From Enterovibrio norvegicus FF-33 (GTDB taxonomy: Bacteria; Pseudomonadota; Gammaproteobacteria; Enterobacterales; Vibrionaceae): 64,000 nucleotides of DNA. The stretch is taken from NCBI RefSeq assembly GCF_000286835.2, contig NZ_AJYD02000038.1:1290513-1354512 (forward strand). The letters are read 5' to 3'. Position numbers and translations under genes: made by a program. Positions 1-8,740 of the stretch are shown one piece after another. The notes beneath the pieces were generated by a model, which saw only the letters and a list, made by a program, of their open reading frames with translations, made no database searches and was not told the origin of the DNA. The first letter of the stretch is position 1, and every line of letters starts with the position of its first letter.

Positions 1-499
1 TGAATATGTCTGTCAGCATTCTGCCGACACTCGCGCCCATTTGTACTGAGGGGCCTTCCCGACCAAGCACCAAGCCTGCGCCAATCGCGCCAATGCCGCC
101 AAAAAATTTCACGGGGATCACCCGCCACCAGCGTACAGGGCGAACACCATCTAGCGCACCTTCAATCTCAGGGATGCCAGAGCCTGCCGCTTCAGGTGCC
201 ATGCGTATCACGAGATAAAAGCCAAAAGCAGACAGTATCGAACTGCTCAGCATAATGACAACAATGGTCGACCATGCCAGATCAGAGCGGCCATCTAGCC
301 AATGTTCACGTTGATTGACCACCCAATCGATAGTGATATCAAAGAAAGTACACAGAAGCCCTGCAAATAGGCCAACAAACACGGAGAGAAATAAAATGGG
401 CAGCGAGCTTTTGTGAGTGGCAAGAAAGCGCCGCATGACGCCTGAAGTTGGCTTCCTTTCTGGATTGTTGTCGGTATTGTCACCAGATGGGGTGGTCAT
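1..499 (-). CDS. clcA: ClcA-type H+/Cl- exchange transporter, N-terminal part (cut by window start)
   Basis: Reading the minus strand from the ATG at 499 gives 166 residues with no stop before the window edge, so only the N-terminal part is present. The protein starts MTTPSGDN, has a hydrophobic segment at about residues 33-52 and another at about 75-97, then the chloride-channel signature GSGIPEIEG (selectivity loop) and GREGPSVQ, whose glutamate is the gating/proton glutamate of CLC antiporters. CLC exchangers of this type swap two chloride ions for one proton across the inner membrane and support acid resistance in enterobacteria. A GGGAAAG-like ribosome-binding stretch lies upstream of the ATG. 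The family assignment is firm from these motifs; the physiological role is taken from the family. A short overlapping reading frame at 295-483 is a shadow. Confidence 0.9.
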   Translation of the reverse strand, partial: MTTPSGDNTDNNPERKPTSGVMRRFLATHKSSLPILFLSVFVGLFAGLLCTFFDITIDWVVNQREHWLDGRSDLAWSTIVVIMLSSSILSAFGFYLVIRMAPEAAGSGIPEIEGALDGVRPVRWWRVIPVKFFGGIGAIGAGLVLGREGPSVQMGASVGRMLTDIF

Positions 500-664
500 A
501 CAGCGGCTTTCCCTATGAATTACTAGATACCTAACCAGCATAGAGCAGTTATGTGGCTCACTATTCTTCGGAAATGATACAGCGAGTGATCATTGGCATC
601 AGTCCTCGTGATCATCAATAAGTGAATACACAAGGGCTGACGTCTTTGATAGACAGTGTTCTTA

Positions 665-2326
665 TTACGCAGCGAGAATCGCTTTAAGATCTTCTTCAAC
701 GGTCGAGATAGAGCGCATGTCGAACGTGTCTTGAATGATCGTAATCAAGTTGTCGGTGAGGAATGCGGGAGCGGTAGGCCCGGTGTAAATGCCTTTCACA
801 CCTAGAGCAAACAAAGTCAGTAAAATCACGATGGCTTTTTGTTCAAACCAAGACAAAACGAGGGTTAATGGTAGTTCATTAATGTCGCACTCAAATTCAT
901 TGGCAAGCGCAAGTGCAAGCTGAATGGCCGAGTAGGCATCGTTACACTGGCCAACATCAAGAAGACGAGGAATGCCGTTAATGTCACCGAACTGATTCTT
1001 GTTGAAACGGTATTTACCGCAAGCCAGTGTCAGAATGATAGAACTTTCAGGCGCTTGAGCAGTGAAGTCGGTGTAGTAGCTGCGCTCAGATTTATCACCG
1101 TCACAACCACCCACTAAGAAGAAGTGGCTGATGTTGCCTTTCTTCACTTCTTCAATAACGGCAGGGGCAGCAGCCATCAACGCGTTACGACCAAAGCCAA
1201 TGGTGATCATGTGTTCAATTTCGTTGTGTTTGAAGCCATCAAGTCCCAGAGCACTATCGATCACTTGGCTGAAATCATCACCTTCAATGTGCGCTACACC
1301 CGGCCAACCGACAATGCTGCGGGTAAATAGGCGATCTGCATACTGGCCGATATCTGGGTTAAGCAGGCAGTTTGATGTCATCACAATCGCACCAGGGAAG
1401 TTGGCGAACTCTTTTTGCTGGTTTTGCCATGCGCTGCCGTAGTTACCCACTAGGTGTGGATATTTGTTGAGTTCCGGATAGCTGTGAGCAGGGAGCATTT
1501 CACCATTGGTGTAAACGTTGATGCCTTTACCTTCAGTTTGTTGAAGGATTTTTTCCAGATCGTGTAGGTCGTGGCCTGATACTAGAATGCATTTGCCTTT
1601 AATCGGTTTTACATTGACTTGGGTTGGTGCTGGGTGACCAAAGGTGGTGGTTTCACCGGTATCCAACATTTCCATCACTTTGTAGTTCATCAAACCAATT
1701 TTCATTGAGTAATCGAGCAGCTCACCCAAGTCTTCAGGATCGGTTCCAAGCCACGCCATAATGTTGTGATAATCACCATACACAGCGTTGTCAGTTTGAC
1801 CGAGTACCAGGGCATGCTCCATGTACGCTGCCGCACCTTTTAAGCCGTAAAGACACAGCAGACGTAAGCCGATAACGTCTTCATGCACGCTGTCTTTTCC
1901 GCGGTTTACCGCGACATGTGGAGCAAGAGCCAATATTGCTTCAGCATTCTTTGGCAGTTCAAAACTGGCGACAGGCGGTAATGCAGGCAGGCTTTTGTCT
2001 GCCATTTGGTAAGCTGCACGGACATGTTGTTCAAGGCGTGCTTTGTATACTGACGCTTGATGCGTCAGTTCAAGAATGCGCTCAGGGTCGAAGTTAACGT
2101 TGGTAAGAGTCGAGAAGAAAGCCTTCGGTGCCCATTGGTTGATTTCGTCGTTGACGATGTCGAATTCACTTGCCAGATTCGCCCAGAAAGACACCCCTTG
2201 TAATGCGTACACCAACACATCTTGCAAGTCTGACACTTCGGCGGTTTTTCCACACATACCTTTCGCGAATGAACAGCCTTTGACAGTGGGTGTTTGAATT
2301 GTCTGCTCACATTGAATACAGAACAT
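665..2326 (-). CDS. hcp: Hydroxylamine reductase / hybrid cluster protein Hcp
   Basis: The 553-residue product matches the E. coli-type hybrid cluster protein over its full length. The N-terminus MFCIQCEQT...[14 protein letters not shown] carries the four closely spaced cysteines that bind the proximal iron-sulfur cluster. Later motifs such as [39 protein letters not shown] and ACGKYRFNK supply ligands and surroundings of the hybrid Fe-S-O cluster. Hcp is cytoplasmic; it was first described as a hydroxylamine reductase and is now considered mainly a nitric oxide reductase/S-nitrosylase acting in nitrosative stress. The start is supported by GGAGA upstream. The gene follows norR on the same strand, separated by a terminator and a sigma-54-type promoter, so it is very probably a NorR target. 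No hcr reductase gene is next to it in this window. Confidence 0.96.
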   Translation of the reverse strand: MFCIQCEQTIQTPTVKGCSFAKGMCGKTAEVSDLQDVLVYALQGVSFWANLASEFDIVNDEINQWAPKAFFSTLTNVNFDPERILELTHQASVYKARLEQHVRAAYQMADKSLPALPPVASFELPKNAEAILALAPHVAVNRGKDSVHEDVIGLRLLCLYGLKGAAAYMEHALVLGQTDNAVYGDYHNIMAWLGTDPEDLGELLDYSMKIGLMNYKVMEMLDTGETTTFGHPAPTQVNVKPIKGKCILVSGHDLHDLEKILQQTEGKGINVYTNGEMLPAHSYPELNKYPHLVGNYGSAWQNQQKEFANFPGAIVMTSNCLLNPDIGQYADRLFTRSIVGWPGVAHIEGDDFSQVIDSALGLDGFKHNEIEHMITIGFGRNALMAAAPAVIEEVKKGNISHFFLVGGCDGDKSERSYYTDFTAQAPESSIILTLACGKYRFNKNQFGDINGIPRLLDVGQCNDAYSAIQLALALANEFECDINELPLTLVLSWFEQKAIVILLTLFALGVKGIYTGPTAPAFLTDNLITIIQDTFDMRSISTVEEDLKAILAA

Positions 2327-2376
2327 AGCGGGTCTCCAGTGGTGATATTGATTTATTTCAATTAATGCACTGTGAT

Positions 2377-2392
2377 TGCATGCTTTGTGCCA
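2377..2392 (-). promoter_or_regulatory. Probable sigma-54 (-24/-12) promoter of hcp
   Basis: On the minus strand the sequence TGGCACAAAGCATGCA has the GG-N10-GC core of sigma-54 promoters and a good -24 half (TGGCAC); the -12 half is ATGCA rather than TTGCA. It lies about 50 bp upstream of the hcp start. Because the upstream gene encodes NorR, an obligate sigma-54 activator, position and content fit a NorR-dependent hcp promoter. I do not see a clear pair of GT-N7-AC NorR enhancer sites in the remaining AT-rich 50 bp. Confidence 0.75.
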
Positions 2393-2444
2393 ACAGTTAT
2401 CTATTTGATATTAAATAATATTTATTCAATTTCAATATTCATTC

Positions 2445-2484
2445 GATGTAAAAAAGACAACGCGTTTGTTGTCTTTTTTACATC
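2445..2484 (-). terminator. Intrinsic terminator downstream of norR
   Basis: A perfect inverted repeat with 17-bp arms (GATGTAAAAAAGACAAC and its complement) around a 6-base loop. The arms contain an A6/T6 run, so the right arm itself supplies the U tract in either orientation. It sits between the norR stop and the hcp promoter and separates the two transcripts. Confidence 0.8.
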
Positions 2485-2511
2485 GAGCGCGGAAATTGGA
2501 GAAGAAAACCT

Positions 2512-4041
2512 TTATCGATGAATGCCGAGCTTTTTCCCCATACGATAGAGGTTGCCCCTGTCCATGTGCAAAAACTCAGCGGCTTTTGACCAAACACCCC
2601 CCGTTTTTTCTAGTACATGAGAGATAAGGTCTCGTTGGTAGGCTTCAACCAACTCGCGCATATTTTGGTTTTCGGCGGGGAAATACTGCGATGTCTTTTT
2701 GACATCATCACTCGTGACGACCACATCAAAATGGATCAGATTAATCGTGTGGCATTGGTCCTGAATTGCGCGCAATGCTGCGCGCGTCAGCGTATGTTCA
2801 AGCTCACGAACATTACCTGGCCAAGGTTGCTCTTCTAGCATGGAGAGCGCTTTTGCGTGAATGTGAAGATTTGGCACATTGAATTGATGCCTGACTTTTT
2901 CGAGCAGATGACCCGCGAGCACGGGAATGTCGCCTTCGCGTTTTCTCATCGCCGGTACCGTTATTGGAAACACGTTCAAACGGTGAAATAAATCGGCGCG
3001 GAAATTCCCTGCTTCAACTTCGTCTTCAAGCTTGCGATTTGTCGCGGCCACAATGCGAACATTCACCTGCAAGTGCTTGTCACTGCCTACGCGTTGTAAC
3101 TCACCTTGCTGGATCACTCGCAGTAGTTTTGCTTGTAAAACGAGCGGCAATTCGCCGACTTCGTCTAAAAACAATGTACCACCGTCGGCTAACTCAAATT
3201 TACCCGCACGATTGTTAATGGCTCCCGTAAATGCGCCTTTTACATGACCAAACAATTCACTTTCCGCCAGGCCCTCTGGCAGTGCCGCACAGTTAACGTA
3301 AATCATCGGTTTGTCGTTGCGATTTGATTGAGCATGAACGCTATGCGCAACCAGTTCTTTGCCTGTACCGGTTTCACCCGTAATAAGAACGGCATAATCT
3401 GATTTTGCGACGGTCGCGATATTCGTTCGTAGTTGGTGCATTTGCGGGCTAAAACCGACCATGTCACCTTTTAGTGAACGAGCTTGTCGGATTAGCGTTT
3501 CGGTCACGGTTTTTTGTTTGTGATTTTGCGTTTTCAACGCTTCGACTAAACCAATATTTCGCAGTGTGGCAGCAGCAAGTGCGGCGAAGGTTTCAATGGC
3601 TACGGGCTCAATGTGGTCAAAAGCACCCACCGTCAGGGAATCCATCGTGAGTGCACCAACAAGTTGGCCATCGACATACAAGCTACAACCCATACAGTCA
3701 TGGACATCAATGGTTGTGTTCTCGGTTAGCAAGACGCCATCAAAGGGGTCGGGTAGCTCGCAGTTTGCATCAAAGCGCACTGGGTTCAGGCTCTTTACAA
3801 TGGCATCTAATCGAGGATGTGATTTTGGAAAGAAGCGACGCCCCAAAACTGCGCTAGACAAGCCTTTTACAGCGACTGGCGTGAGAAAGCCTTCTTTATC
3901 AAATATAAATAATGCGCTGGCATCGTAGGGAAAAACCTGCCCCATTCCTTCTATTAACCGTTGGTATTGTTTATCACGATCAAGGTTAGAACTGAGGTTC
4001 AAGGCAATATTCAGCAGAACATGATCCATATTCGAAGTCAT
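2512..4041 (-). CDS. norR: NorR-type nitric oxide-responsive sigma-54 activator
   Basis: The product is a three-domain activator. Residues 1 to about 165 form a GAF sensor domain resembling E. coli NorR (phrases such as DASALFIFDKEG, VLGRRFFP-HPRLDAI and ELPDPFDG). About 180-420 is an AAA+ domain with Walker A GETGTGKE, the sigma-54-contacting GAFTGA loop, Walker B GGTLFLDEVGEL and the arginine-finger region FRADLFHRLNVF. The C-terminus is a Fis-type helix-turn-helix ending in GNLYRMGKKLGI. In E. coli the GAF non-heme iron binds NO and relieves inhibition of the ATPase. I chose the ATG at 4041 (MTSNMDHVLL), which aligns with NorR starts; a GTG four codons upstream at 4053 is possible. No norVW genes are visible here, so hcp is the likely target. 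Confidence 0.92.
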   Translation of the reverse strand: MTSNMDHVLLNIALNLSSNLDRDKQYQRLIEGMGQVFPYDASALFIFDKEGFLTPVAVKGLSSAVLGRRFFPKSHPRLDAIVKSLNPVRFDANCELPDPFDGVLLTENTTIDVHDCMGCSLYVDGQLVGALTMDSLTVGAFDHIEPVAIETFAALAAATLRNIGLVEALKTQNHKQKTVTETLIRQARSLKGDMVGFSPQMHQLRTNIATVAKSDYAVLITGETGTGKELVAHSVHAQSNRNDKPMIYVNCAALPEGLAESELFGHVKGAFTGAINNRAGKFELADGGTLFLDEVGELPLVLQAKLLRVIQQGELQRVGSDKHLQVNVRIVAATNRKLEDEVEAGNFRADLFHRLNVFPITVPAMRKREGDIPVLAGHLLEKVRHQFNVPNLHIHAKALSMLEEQPWPGNVRELEHTLTRAALRAIQDQCHTINLIHFDVVVTSDDVKKTSQYFPAENQNMRELVEAYQRDLISHVLEKTGGVWSKAAEFLHMDRGNLYRMGKKLGIHR

Positions 4042-4232
4042 AATAGAAACCACAAAAAGAAGAGGCGACCGATGGTATCAGTGTGATGTCATTTAAACAT
4101 CATCAAAGGAAAATGATTGATGTCTGATTGACAGCGATCAAGCGGTACTTGTTTTAATACGGAGCAGGTCGGTATGATCGAGTGCTCTCGACTGAGGTAA
4201 TGACGCTTTAGCCGCGCGAAAAGGATGTAGAA

Positions 4233-4778
4233 ATGAAAATCGAGGATGCTGGTTCAGAGGATATGGCGGCATTGTTTGCTTACTTAAACCGTCAGCTTGA
4301 AGAGAATGGAGCAGAAGGTGGGGCGTTGTTTCAGCCATTATCTCGCGACGAATGTGTTGTGTCTGACGATGTAAAGAAGCGCTTTAGCGATGGTGTCCTG
4401 GCCGATAGGGAATCGTCAAACTGGCGTAAGATTTGGTTGGCGAAAAACAGCAGCGGAAACATAGTCGGTCACATTGATTTACGACACTATGCTGACGAGC
4501 ATTGTCGTCATCGCGTGTTGCTGGGGATGGGCGTTGATCGCGCAGTTCGTCGTCAGGGGTTAGGCGAATCACTTCTTAAAACCGCGATCGCTTTCTGTCA
4601 GAACGACGAAAAAACCGAATGGCTGGATTTGAATGTGATTGGCTGCAACGAGAAAGCCATCACGCTATACCGTAAGCTCGGATTTGAACAACTGGGCGAG
4701 ATTTCCGATTACTACCGTATTGATGGCCAAAGCTACTCGGAGCTGACATTCACATTACCAACATCTCATAAGGGCTGA
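4233..4778 (+). CDS. GNAT family N-acetyltransferase
   Basis: A 181-residue protein with the GNAT fold pattern: a strand motif GNIVGHIDLRHY, then VLLGMGVDRAVRRQGLGESLLKTAI, where RRQGLG is the acetyl-CoA pyrophosphate-binding motif A, and the C-terminal WLDLNVIGCNEKAITLYRKLGFEQLGE typical of motif B. It transfers an acyl group from acyl-CoA to an amine; substrate is not predictable. The first 60 residues (EDMAALFAYLNRQLEENG...FQPLSRDE) are a family-specific cap. The ATG at 4233 has AAGGATGTAGAA upstream. It stands alone between two minus-strand genes, about 190 bp from norR in divergent orientation. Confidence 0.88.
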   Translation: MKIEDAGSEDMAALFAYLNRQLEENGAEGGALFQPLSRDECVVSDDVKKRFSDGVLADRESSNWRKIWLAKNSSGNIVGHIDLRHYADEHCRHRVLLGMGVDRAVRRQGLGESLLKTAIAFCQNDEKTEWLDLNVIGCNEKAITLYRKLGFEQLGEISDYYRIDGQSYSELTFTLPTSHKG

Positions 4779-4833
4779 CACACAAAGAAAAGTGCTCACT
4801 GAACGAATCGGAAACAAAACAGTGCGTCTAGCC

Positions 4834-5724
4834 TTAGTTGAGTGACAAGTGATGGTCGGAACGAAAGTGTCGAGGTTGATGTGAAATGGGGTCGATAAAT
4901 TCCACCTCTTTTGCCAGCAACTGCAAGGGGGCTAAATAGTTGTCAGCGCTGAGAGGTTGCAATTCAGGGTAGTACTTGTCATTCAAAATCGGCCAGCCAA
5001 GCGTTTGCATGTGAACGCGCAGTTGATGGGTTTTACCCGTCACCGGATGCAGCTCAAACAGTGCCTTTTCGTCGGATTGCTTTAGGCATCGAATCACGGA
5101 ATGGCTGTTGGCTTTACCCTCTGTCACCTGCATGCGAAAACGCGGTTCAGACTGCTCAATTCGGTTTTTCACTTCCCATTCTCGACCAACAATGTTTTCT
5201 CCCTCTCGAAGATTGGCAATCGCTTGGTAGGTTTTGTGTATTTGCCGTGTCTCGAACAAATGATGGTAAAGATGGCTCGTCTCAGGGTTGACTGAAAACA
5301 TGACTAAGCCCGCCGTCACTCGGTCTAACCGATGTAGCGCTTGCAGTTCCGATATACCGGTACTTTTTCGTAACCGATTCTGCAAACATTCATTCACGTA
5401 AACACCGCCGGGTAAAACCGCGAGAAAATGGGGTTTGTAAACCACCACAATGTGCTCATCCTGAAACAGGATCTCTTCTTGGAAGGGAACACGAGGCTCG
5501 TTTTCAACTTCTCTGTAGTAGTAGATCCGTTGTTGCGGTTGAAACAGAGATTGCGCGGAAACGCGTGTTCCATCGTGGTAATGAACCTTGCCATCAGCCA
5601 TGCGCTGTTGCCAGACCTGAGCATCAATGAAGGGAAACTTGATAACGAGGTATTCCAATACGGTAGAAACACCCGGATTCGTCTGCGGTAGGCTCAGTTT
5701 TGAGGGATAGTCGGAAATGGTCAT
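4834..5724 (-). CDS. RluA-family RNA pseudouridine synthase
   Basis: The protein contains the catalytic signature LHRLDRVTAGLVMF, in which the aspartate is the pseudouridine synthase nucleophile, preceded by EHIVVVYKPHFLAVLPGG and followed by IHKTYQAI and HPVTGKTHQLRVHMQTLGWPILND, all typical of the RluA branch. An N-terminal region of about 80 residues (VLEYLVIKF...DGTRVSAQSL) resembles the S4-like RNA-binding part. It should isomerise uridines in rRNA or tRNA; the exact target is unknown. The open frame extends to an ATG at 5763, adding 13 residues (MQRQDAGYKPDHS); I prefer the ATG at 5724 because MTISDYPSKL looks like the conserved beginning, but neither start has a strong ribosome-binding site. 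Confidence 0.88.
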   Translation of the reverse strand: MTISDYPSKLSLPQTNPGVSTVLEYLVIKFPFIDAQVWQQRMADGKVHYHDGTRVSAQSLFQPQQRIYYYREVENEPRVPFQEEILFQDEHIVVVYKPHFLAVLPGGVYVNECLQNRLRKSTGISELQALHRLDRVTAGLVMFSVNPETSHLYHHLFETRQIHKTYQAIANLREGENIVGREWEVKNRIEQSEPRFRMQVTEGKANSHSVIRCLKQSDEKALFELHPVTGKTHQLRVHMQTLGWPILNDKYYPELQPLSADNYLAPLQLLAKEVEFIDPISHQPRHFRSDHHLSLN

Positions 5725-5972
5725 CGAATGGTCCGGTTTATACCCAGCATCTTGACGTTGCATGGGTATCTGAAGGCAAAAAGCGCGAATTTGCGTCTAG
5801 CTGGAACGCCACCTTCTGTGTTTTATGGCCAATCATACTGAATGACAAAACCGAGAATAAGTGCGGGGTGCATTGTAAAGGATAAAGGTCGTCGTCTTTT
5901 GATTTTTTATTCGTTACATCCAAGGTTCTTGAAGTCGCTTGGATACAAACTTGGTTCGCGCTATTCGTCGTC

Positions 5973-6007
5973 AATCAACAATCAACAATCAATAATCAAC
6001 AATCACT
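5973..6007. repeat. Five tandem 7-bp units (AATCAAC) abutting a stop codon
   Basis: Units AATCAAC, AATCAAC, AATCAAT, AATCAAC and AATCACT run without gaps and end at the last base of the stop codon of the minus-strand GGDEF gene. This is a simple-sequence tract, not a CRISPR. It lies in the transcript tail of the cyclase gene. Confidence 0.85.
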
Positions 6008-7545
6008 CAAACCGAACAGTATCGGTTCGTGAACATGTAATTGTTTTTTCCCTGATGTTTAATTGTGTACATTGCGTGGTCGGCAAGTTTAACGAGTTCT
6101 AACGGTACGTCATCGTCATCAGGGAATAAAGAAATACCAATACTGGCCGTCACGGTGACTTCCACGCTCCCTAAATGATAGGGAGCAGAGACAGCTTCAA
6201 TCATTCTTTCCGTCACTTTACGAATCGATTCGATATTGACGATATTAGGCAGTAAGATTAAAAATTCATCGCCACCAATACGTGCGATGGTATCAACGTC
6301 TCTTACACAAGCACATAACCTTTTCGTGGTTCTTTTTAACACCTGATCACCTGCGTCATGACCGTGAGTATCATTTACCGCCTTGAAGCCATCGAGATCC
6401 ACAAATAACACAGCCACCTTTCTGTTATGGATTTTCGCATGAGCTAATGCGTTTGATAGACGCTCCATGGCAAGCTTTCTAGTGGGCAGACCCGTTAATG
6501 TGTCATGGTTTGCTAGATGGTCGATATGCTTCTTGGCCTCTTTTAAAGCGGTGATATCTTCTTTTACCGCAACAAAATGACTAATTTCACCATTGCGCTG
6601 TTTTACTGGTGCAATCGACGCAATTTCCCAAAAGTACTCGCCATTTTTTTTGCGATTATAGAATTCGCCACGCCATACTTTGCCACTAGAGATGGACTCC
6701 CACAGATTGGAATATTCTGCTGAGGGCATTTCTCCTGGCTTTAAAATACTGGGTTTATTACCGATGAGCTCTTCTGCTCGATACCCTGTGGTTTCAATGA
6801 AGGCGGGATTCACGTAGTTAATCAGCCCCGTTCTGTCGGTAATGATGATTGATGACGCTGACTGTTTAACGGCTTGAGAAAGAATACGAAACTCTGATTC
6901 AAGTACGGCATAAGTGAGCAAAATTAGGGTAATTGCCATTCCAGCAATAATGAATATTCCGCCAAGGAATACTAATGATGCGGTTATGTTGTTGGCCATA
7001 AAATAGTGTTCTAACGGCGACGCCAACATGATGGCACCTCGTATCCCATGGATTAAACCAAACAGCCCGAACATCGACGCCACAGCAAATCCTGCTGAGC
7101 GCCAAGGCGCATTCTTCTCTTGTAAAAAAGTAATGACTACATTGGTGCAAATAATCATAAATGCCAGAGAGACAACGGCAATTCGGATGTTTAAATTTTG
7201 GTCAATGTAATTGAAGTAACAGAGAAGTGCTGCAGAAATTGGGACAAGGGCATAATCCAATATGACCAATGGTTGTCGACCAACAAAAATGCGGATGCCA
7301 CGTAGAATGAGCTGAAAGCCAAGAATATATAGCGAATTAGCGACCACAAGTGAAAAGAGATCTGGAATGGCGTCTCTAAACGAAATCAAAATACTCGCGA
7401 GGGCGACACTCGACATCCCCAGCGCCCAAAAAGCTGAACCGTTTGGTTTTGATTGTGAACGCCATAGAGAAAACAATGCGACGGCTGATCCAATAGAGAT
7501 AAGCGCTGTTACGGTGAGTAGGGTGCGGTTATCTAGTGCAAGCAT
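6007..7545 (-). CDS. Membrane-bound PAS-GGDEF diguanylate cyclase
   Basis: The 512-residue protein has about seven N-terminal hydrophobic segments (residues ~5-220), a PAS domain (~235-345) with the usual ILSQAVKQSASSIIITDR start and GRVxxR-free PAC end (ISHFVAVKEDITALKEA), and a GGDEF domain (~350-505). The active-site motif GGDEF is intact, with FVDLDGFKAVNDTHGH in front and an RDVD inhibitory I-site five residues upstream of GGDEF. It should make cyclic di-GMP at the inner membrane in response to a signal sensed by the membrane or PAS part. The frame is open up to an ATG at 7659, but the ATG at 7545 (MLALDNRTLLTV) starts directly before the first membrane segment and is preferred. It stands alone in the opposite orientation to betI. 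Confidence 0.9.
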   Translation of the reverse strand: MLALDNRTLLTVTALISIGSAVALFSLWRSQSKPNGSAFWALGMSSVALASILISFRDAIPDLFSLVVANSLYILGFQLILRGIRIFVGRQPLVILDYALVPISAALLCYFNYIDQNLNIRIAVVSLAFMIICTNVVITFLQEKNAPWRSAGFAVASMFGLFGLIHGIRGAIMLASPLEHYFMANNITASLVFLGGIFIIAGMAITLILLTYAVLESEFRILSQAVKQSASSIIITDRTGLINYVNPAFIETTGYRAEELIGNKPSILKPGEMPSAEYSNLWESISSGKVWRGEFYNRKKNGEYFWEIASIAPVKQRNGEISHFVAVKEDITALKEAKKHIDHLANHDTLTGLPTRKLAMERLSNALAHAKIHNRKVAVLFVDLDGFKAVNDTHGHDAGDQVLKRTTKRLCACVRDVDTIARIGGDEFLILLPNIVNIESIRKVTERMIEAVSAPYHLGSVEVTVTASIGISLFPDDDDVPLELVKLADHAMYTIKHQGKNNYMFTNRYCSV

Positions 7546-8069
7546 TTTTTTACCTGTCTTATAGTGAGTCGTCCTGCATTGATGGATCTGTTTCAATCCA
7601 ATCTGATAGGTATATTTAATTAATATTACAACAGTAGTGTGGATGGTAAAAACATACACATAATATTAACGTCTAAAAGACGCACTTCACATCTTTGTGA
7701 GAGTTTGTTTTTTACGATCTTTTAATTTGGAGATCAGCGTCGATATGCTTGATGTTAAGAATTGCATTTTTTAAAAATGCGAGTTGGAAATTTCTATTTT
7801 CGGCAGTAAATTTCAATCGGCCTGTATGAAAATTGAACGCATTATGTGATGGATGTAGAAAGTATCCGAGGCCTTCCGGATAGGTTTTTCCTACCTAATA
7901 ACCTTTAGTGTGCTAATCAATTGCAGGGTTTTTGAGCAGTGGGAATTTGAGTGTTTCTTGGTTACGTCTTTGATTTTATGAAATAAAACGATCTTTGTTA
8001 TTATTTTCTTACTTTTACACATCAAATCTATTTTTGACAACAATTGCGTTATTTGTAAGTCTGTTTTTA
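7546..8069. other. Non-coding region between GGDEF gene and BetI operator
   Basis: About 520 bp, AT-rich, without a convincing gene. It must carry the promoter of the cyclase gene (left) and of the bet cluster (right). Two small hairpins lie close together: TATCCG/CGGATA arms at 7863-7882 and TAGGT/ACCTA arms at 7881-7897. A possible leader or small RNA cannot be excluded; I see no conserved RNA family. Confidence 0.5.
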
Positions 8070-8083
8070 ATTGAACGTTCAAT
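8070..8083. promoter_or_regulatory. BetI operator (perfect 14-bp palindrome)
   Basis: ATTGAACGTTCAAT is a perfect palindrome 45 bp upstream of the betI start. It matches the BetI recognition sequence known from enterobacteria and vibrios. BetI bound here would repress betIBA and probably the transporter genes until choline is present. Confidence 0.85.
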
Positions 8084-8128
8084 CAAAAAACATTTTTGCT
8101 ACATTTTTAACCAATCAAGGAGGATTTG

Positions 8129-8740
8129 ATGCCAAAGGTAGGGATGCCCGCAATTCGTCGCCCACAGCTCGTGGAGGCAACCATGTCTGCCATCGACGAT
8201 GTCGGTTTGGCTGGGGCGAGTGTCGCCCTGATCAGCCGAAAAGCAGGGGTGTCTGCGGGGATCATTAACCACTACTTTGGTGGCAAACACGGATTGCTGG
8301 AAGAAACCATGCGTTCTGTGCTCCGTGAACTCTCTAAGGGTGTTCAACAAAGGTTGAACATGACCGACCCAAACGATGCCAAAGGGCGCATTCTCGCCAT
8401 TGTTGATGGCAACTTCGACCCCAATCAGGTGAGCAGCAAAGTGACCAAAACGTGGCTGGCATTCTGGTCGCACGCCATGCACGACCCCGCTTTATTTAGA
8501 CTCCAACACGTTAACGAAAGACGTCTGCTTTCACATCTTCGCGTTGAACTCAAAAAACTGATGCCCTCGGATCGCGCTGCGTTTGTTGCGCAGGGAATTG
8601 CTGCATTGGTTGACGGCATCTGGCTTCGTGGGGCGCTCAATCCGCAAGGTATCGATTCGCTAGAAGCGGTTGCGACGATTGAAGACTACCTCGAACGCCA
8701 ACTTCAAGACTTTCCATCCATATCAAAAGGCAATAATTAA
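8129..8740 (+). CDS. betI: TetR-family choline-responsive repressor BetI
   Basis: The 203-residue product begins [19 protein letters not shown] and has the TetR helix-turn-helix at about 25-55 ([29 protein letters not shown]), followed by the BetI-specific ligand domain with [36 protein letters not shown] text. BetI represses betaine synthesis genes; choline weakens its DNA binding. The ATG at 8129 has an excellent AAGGAGG seven bases upstream; an adjacent TTG at 8126 also opens the frame but is less likely. It is the first gene of the cluster and its stop codon is immediately followed by the betB ATG, so translation is probably coupled. The operator at 8070-8083 points to autoregulation. Confidence 0.96.
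   Translation: MPKVGMPAIRRPQLVEATMSAIDDVGLAGASVALISRKAGVSAGIINHYFGGKHGLLEETMRSVLRELSKGVQQRLNMTDPNDAKGRILAIVDGNFDPNQVSSKVTKTWLAFWSHAMHDPALFRLQHVNERRLLSHLRVELKKLMPSDRAAFVAQGIAALVDGIWLRGALNPQGIDSLEAVATIEDYLERQLQDFPSISKGNN

Noticed and set aside
4083..4101. TGATGT/ACATCA inverted repeat upstream of norR considered as an FNR or NorR site
   Set aside because: It lacks the TTGAT-N4-ATCAA and GT-N7-AC patterns; too weak to call.
5973..6007. Short repeat array considered as a CRISPR
   Set aside because: Seven-base units with no spacers; a CRISPR needs 20-40-base repeats with unique spacers and no cas genes are near.
5842..6102. 86-codon plus-strand frame over the tandem repeat
   Set aside because: It reads antisense into the cyclase gene and includes the AATCAAC repeat as low-complexity sequence.
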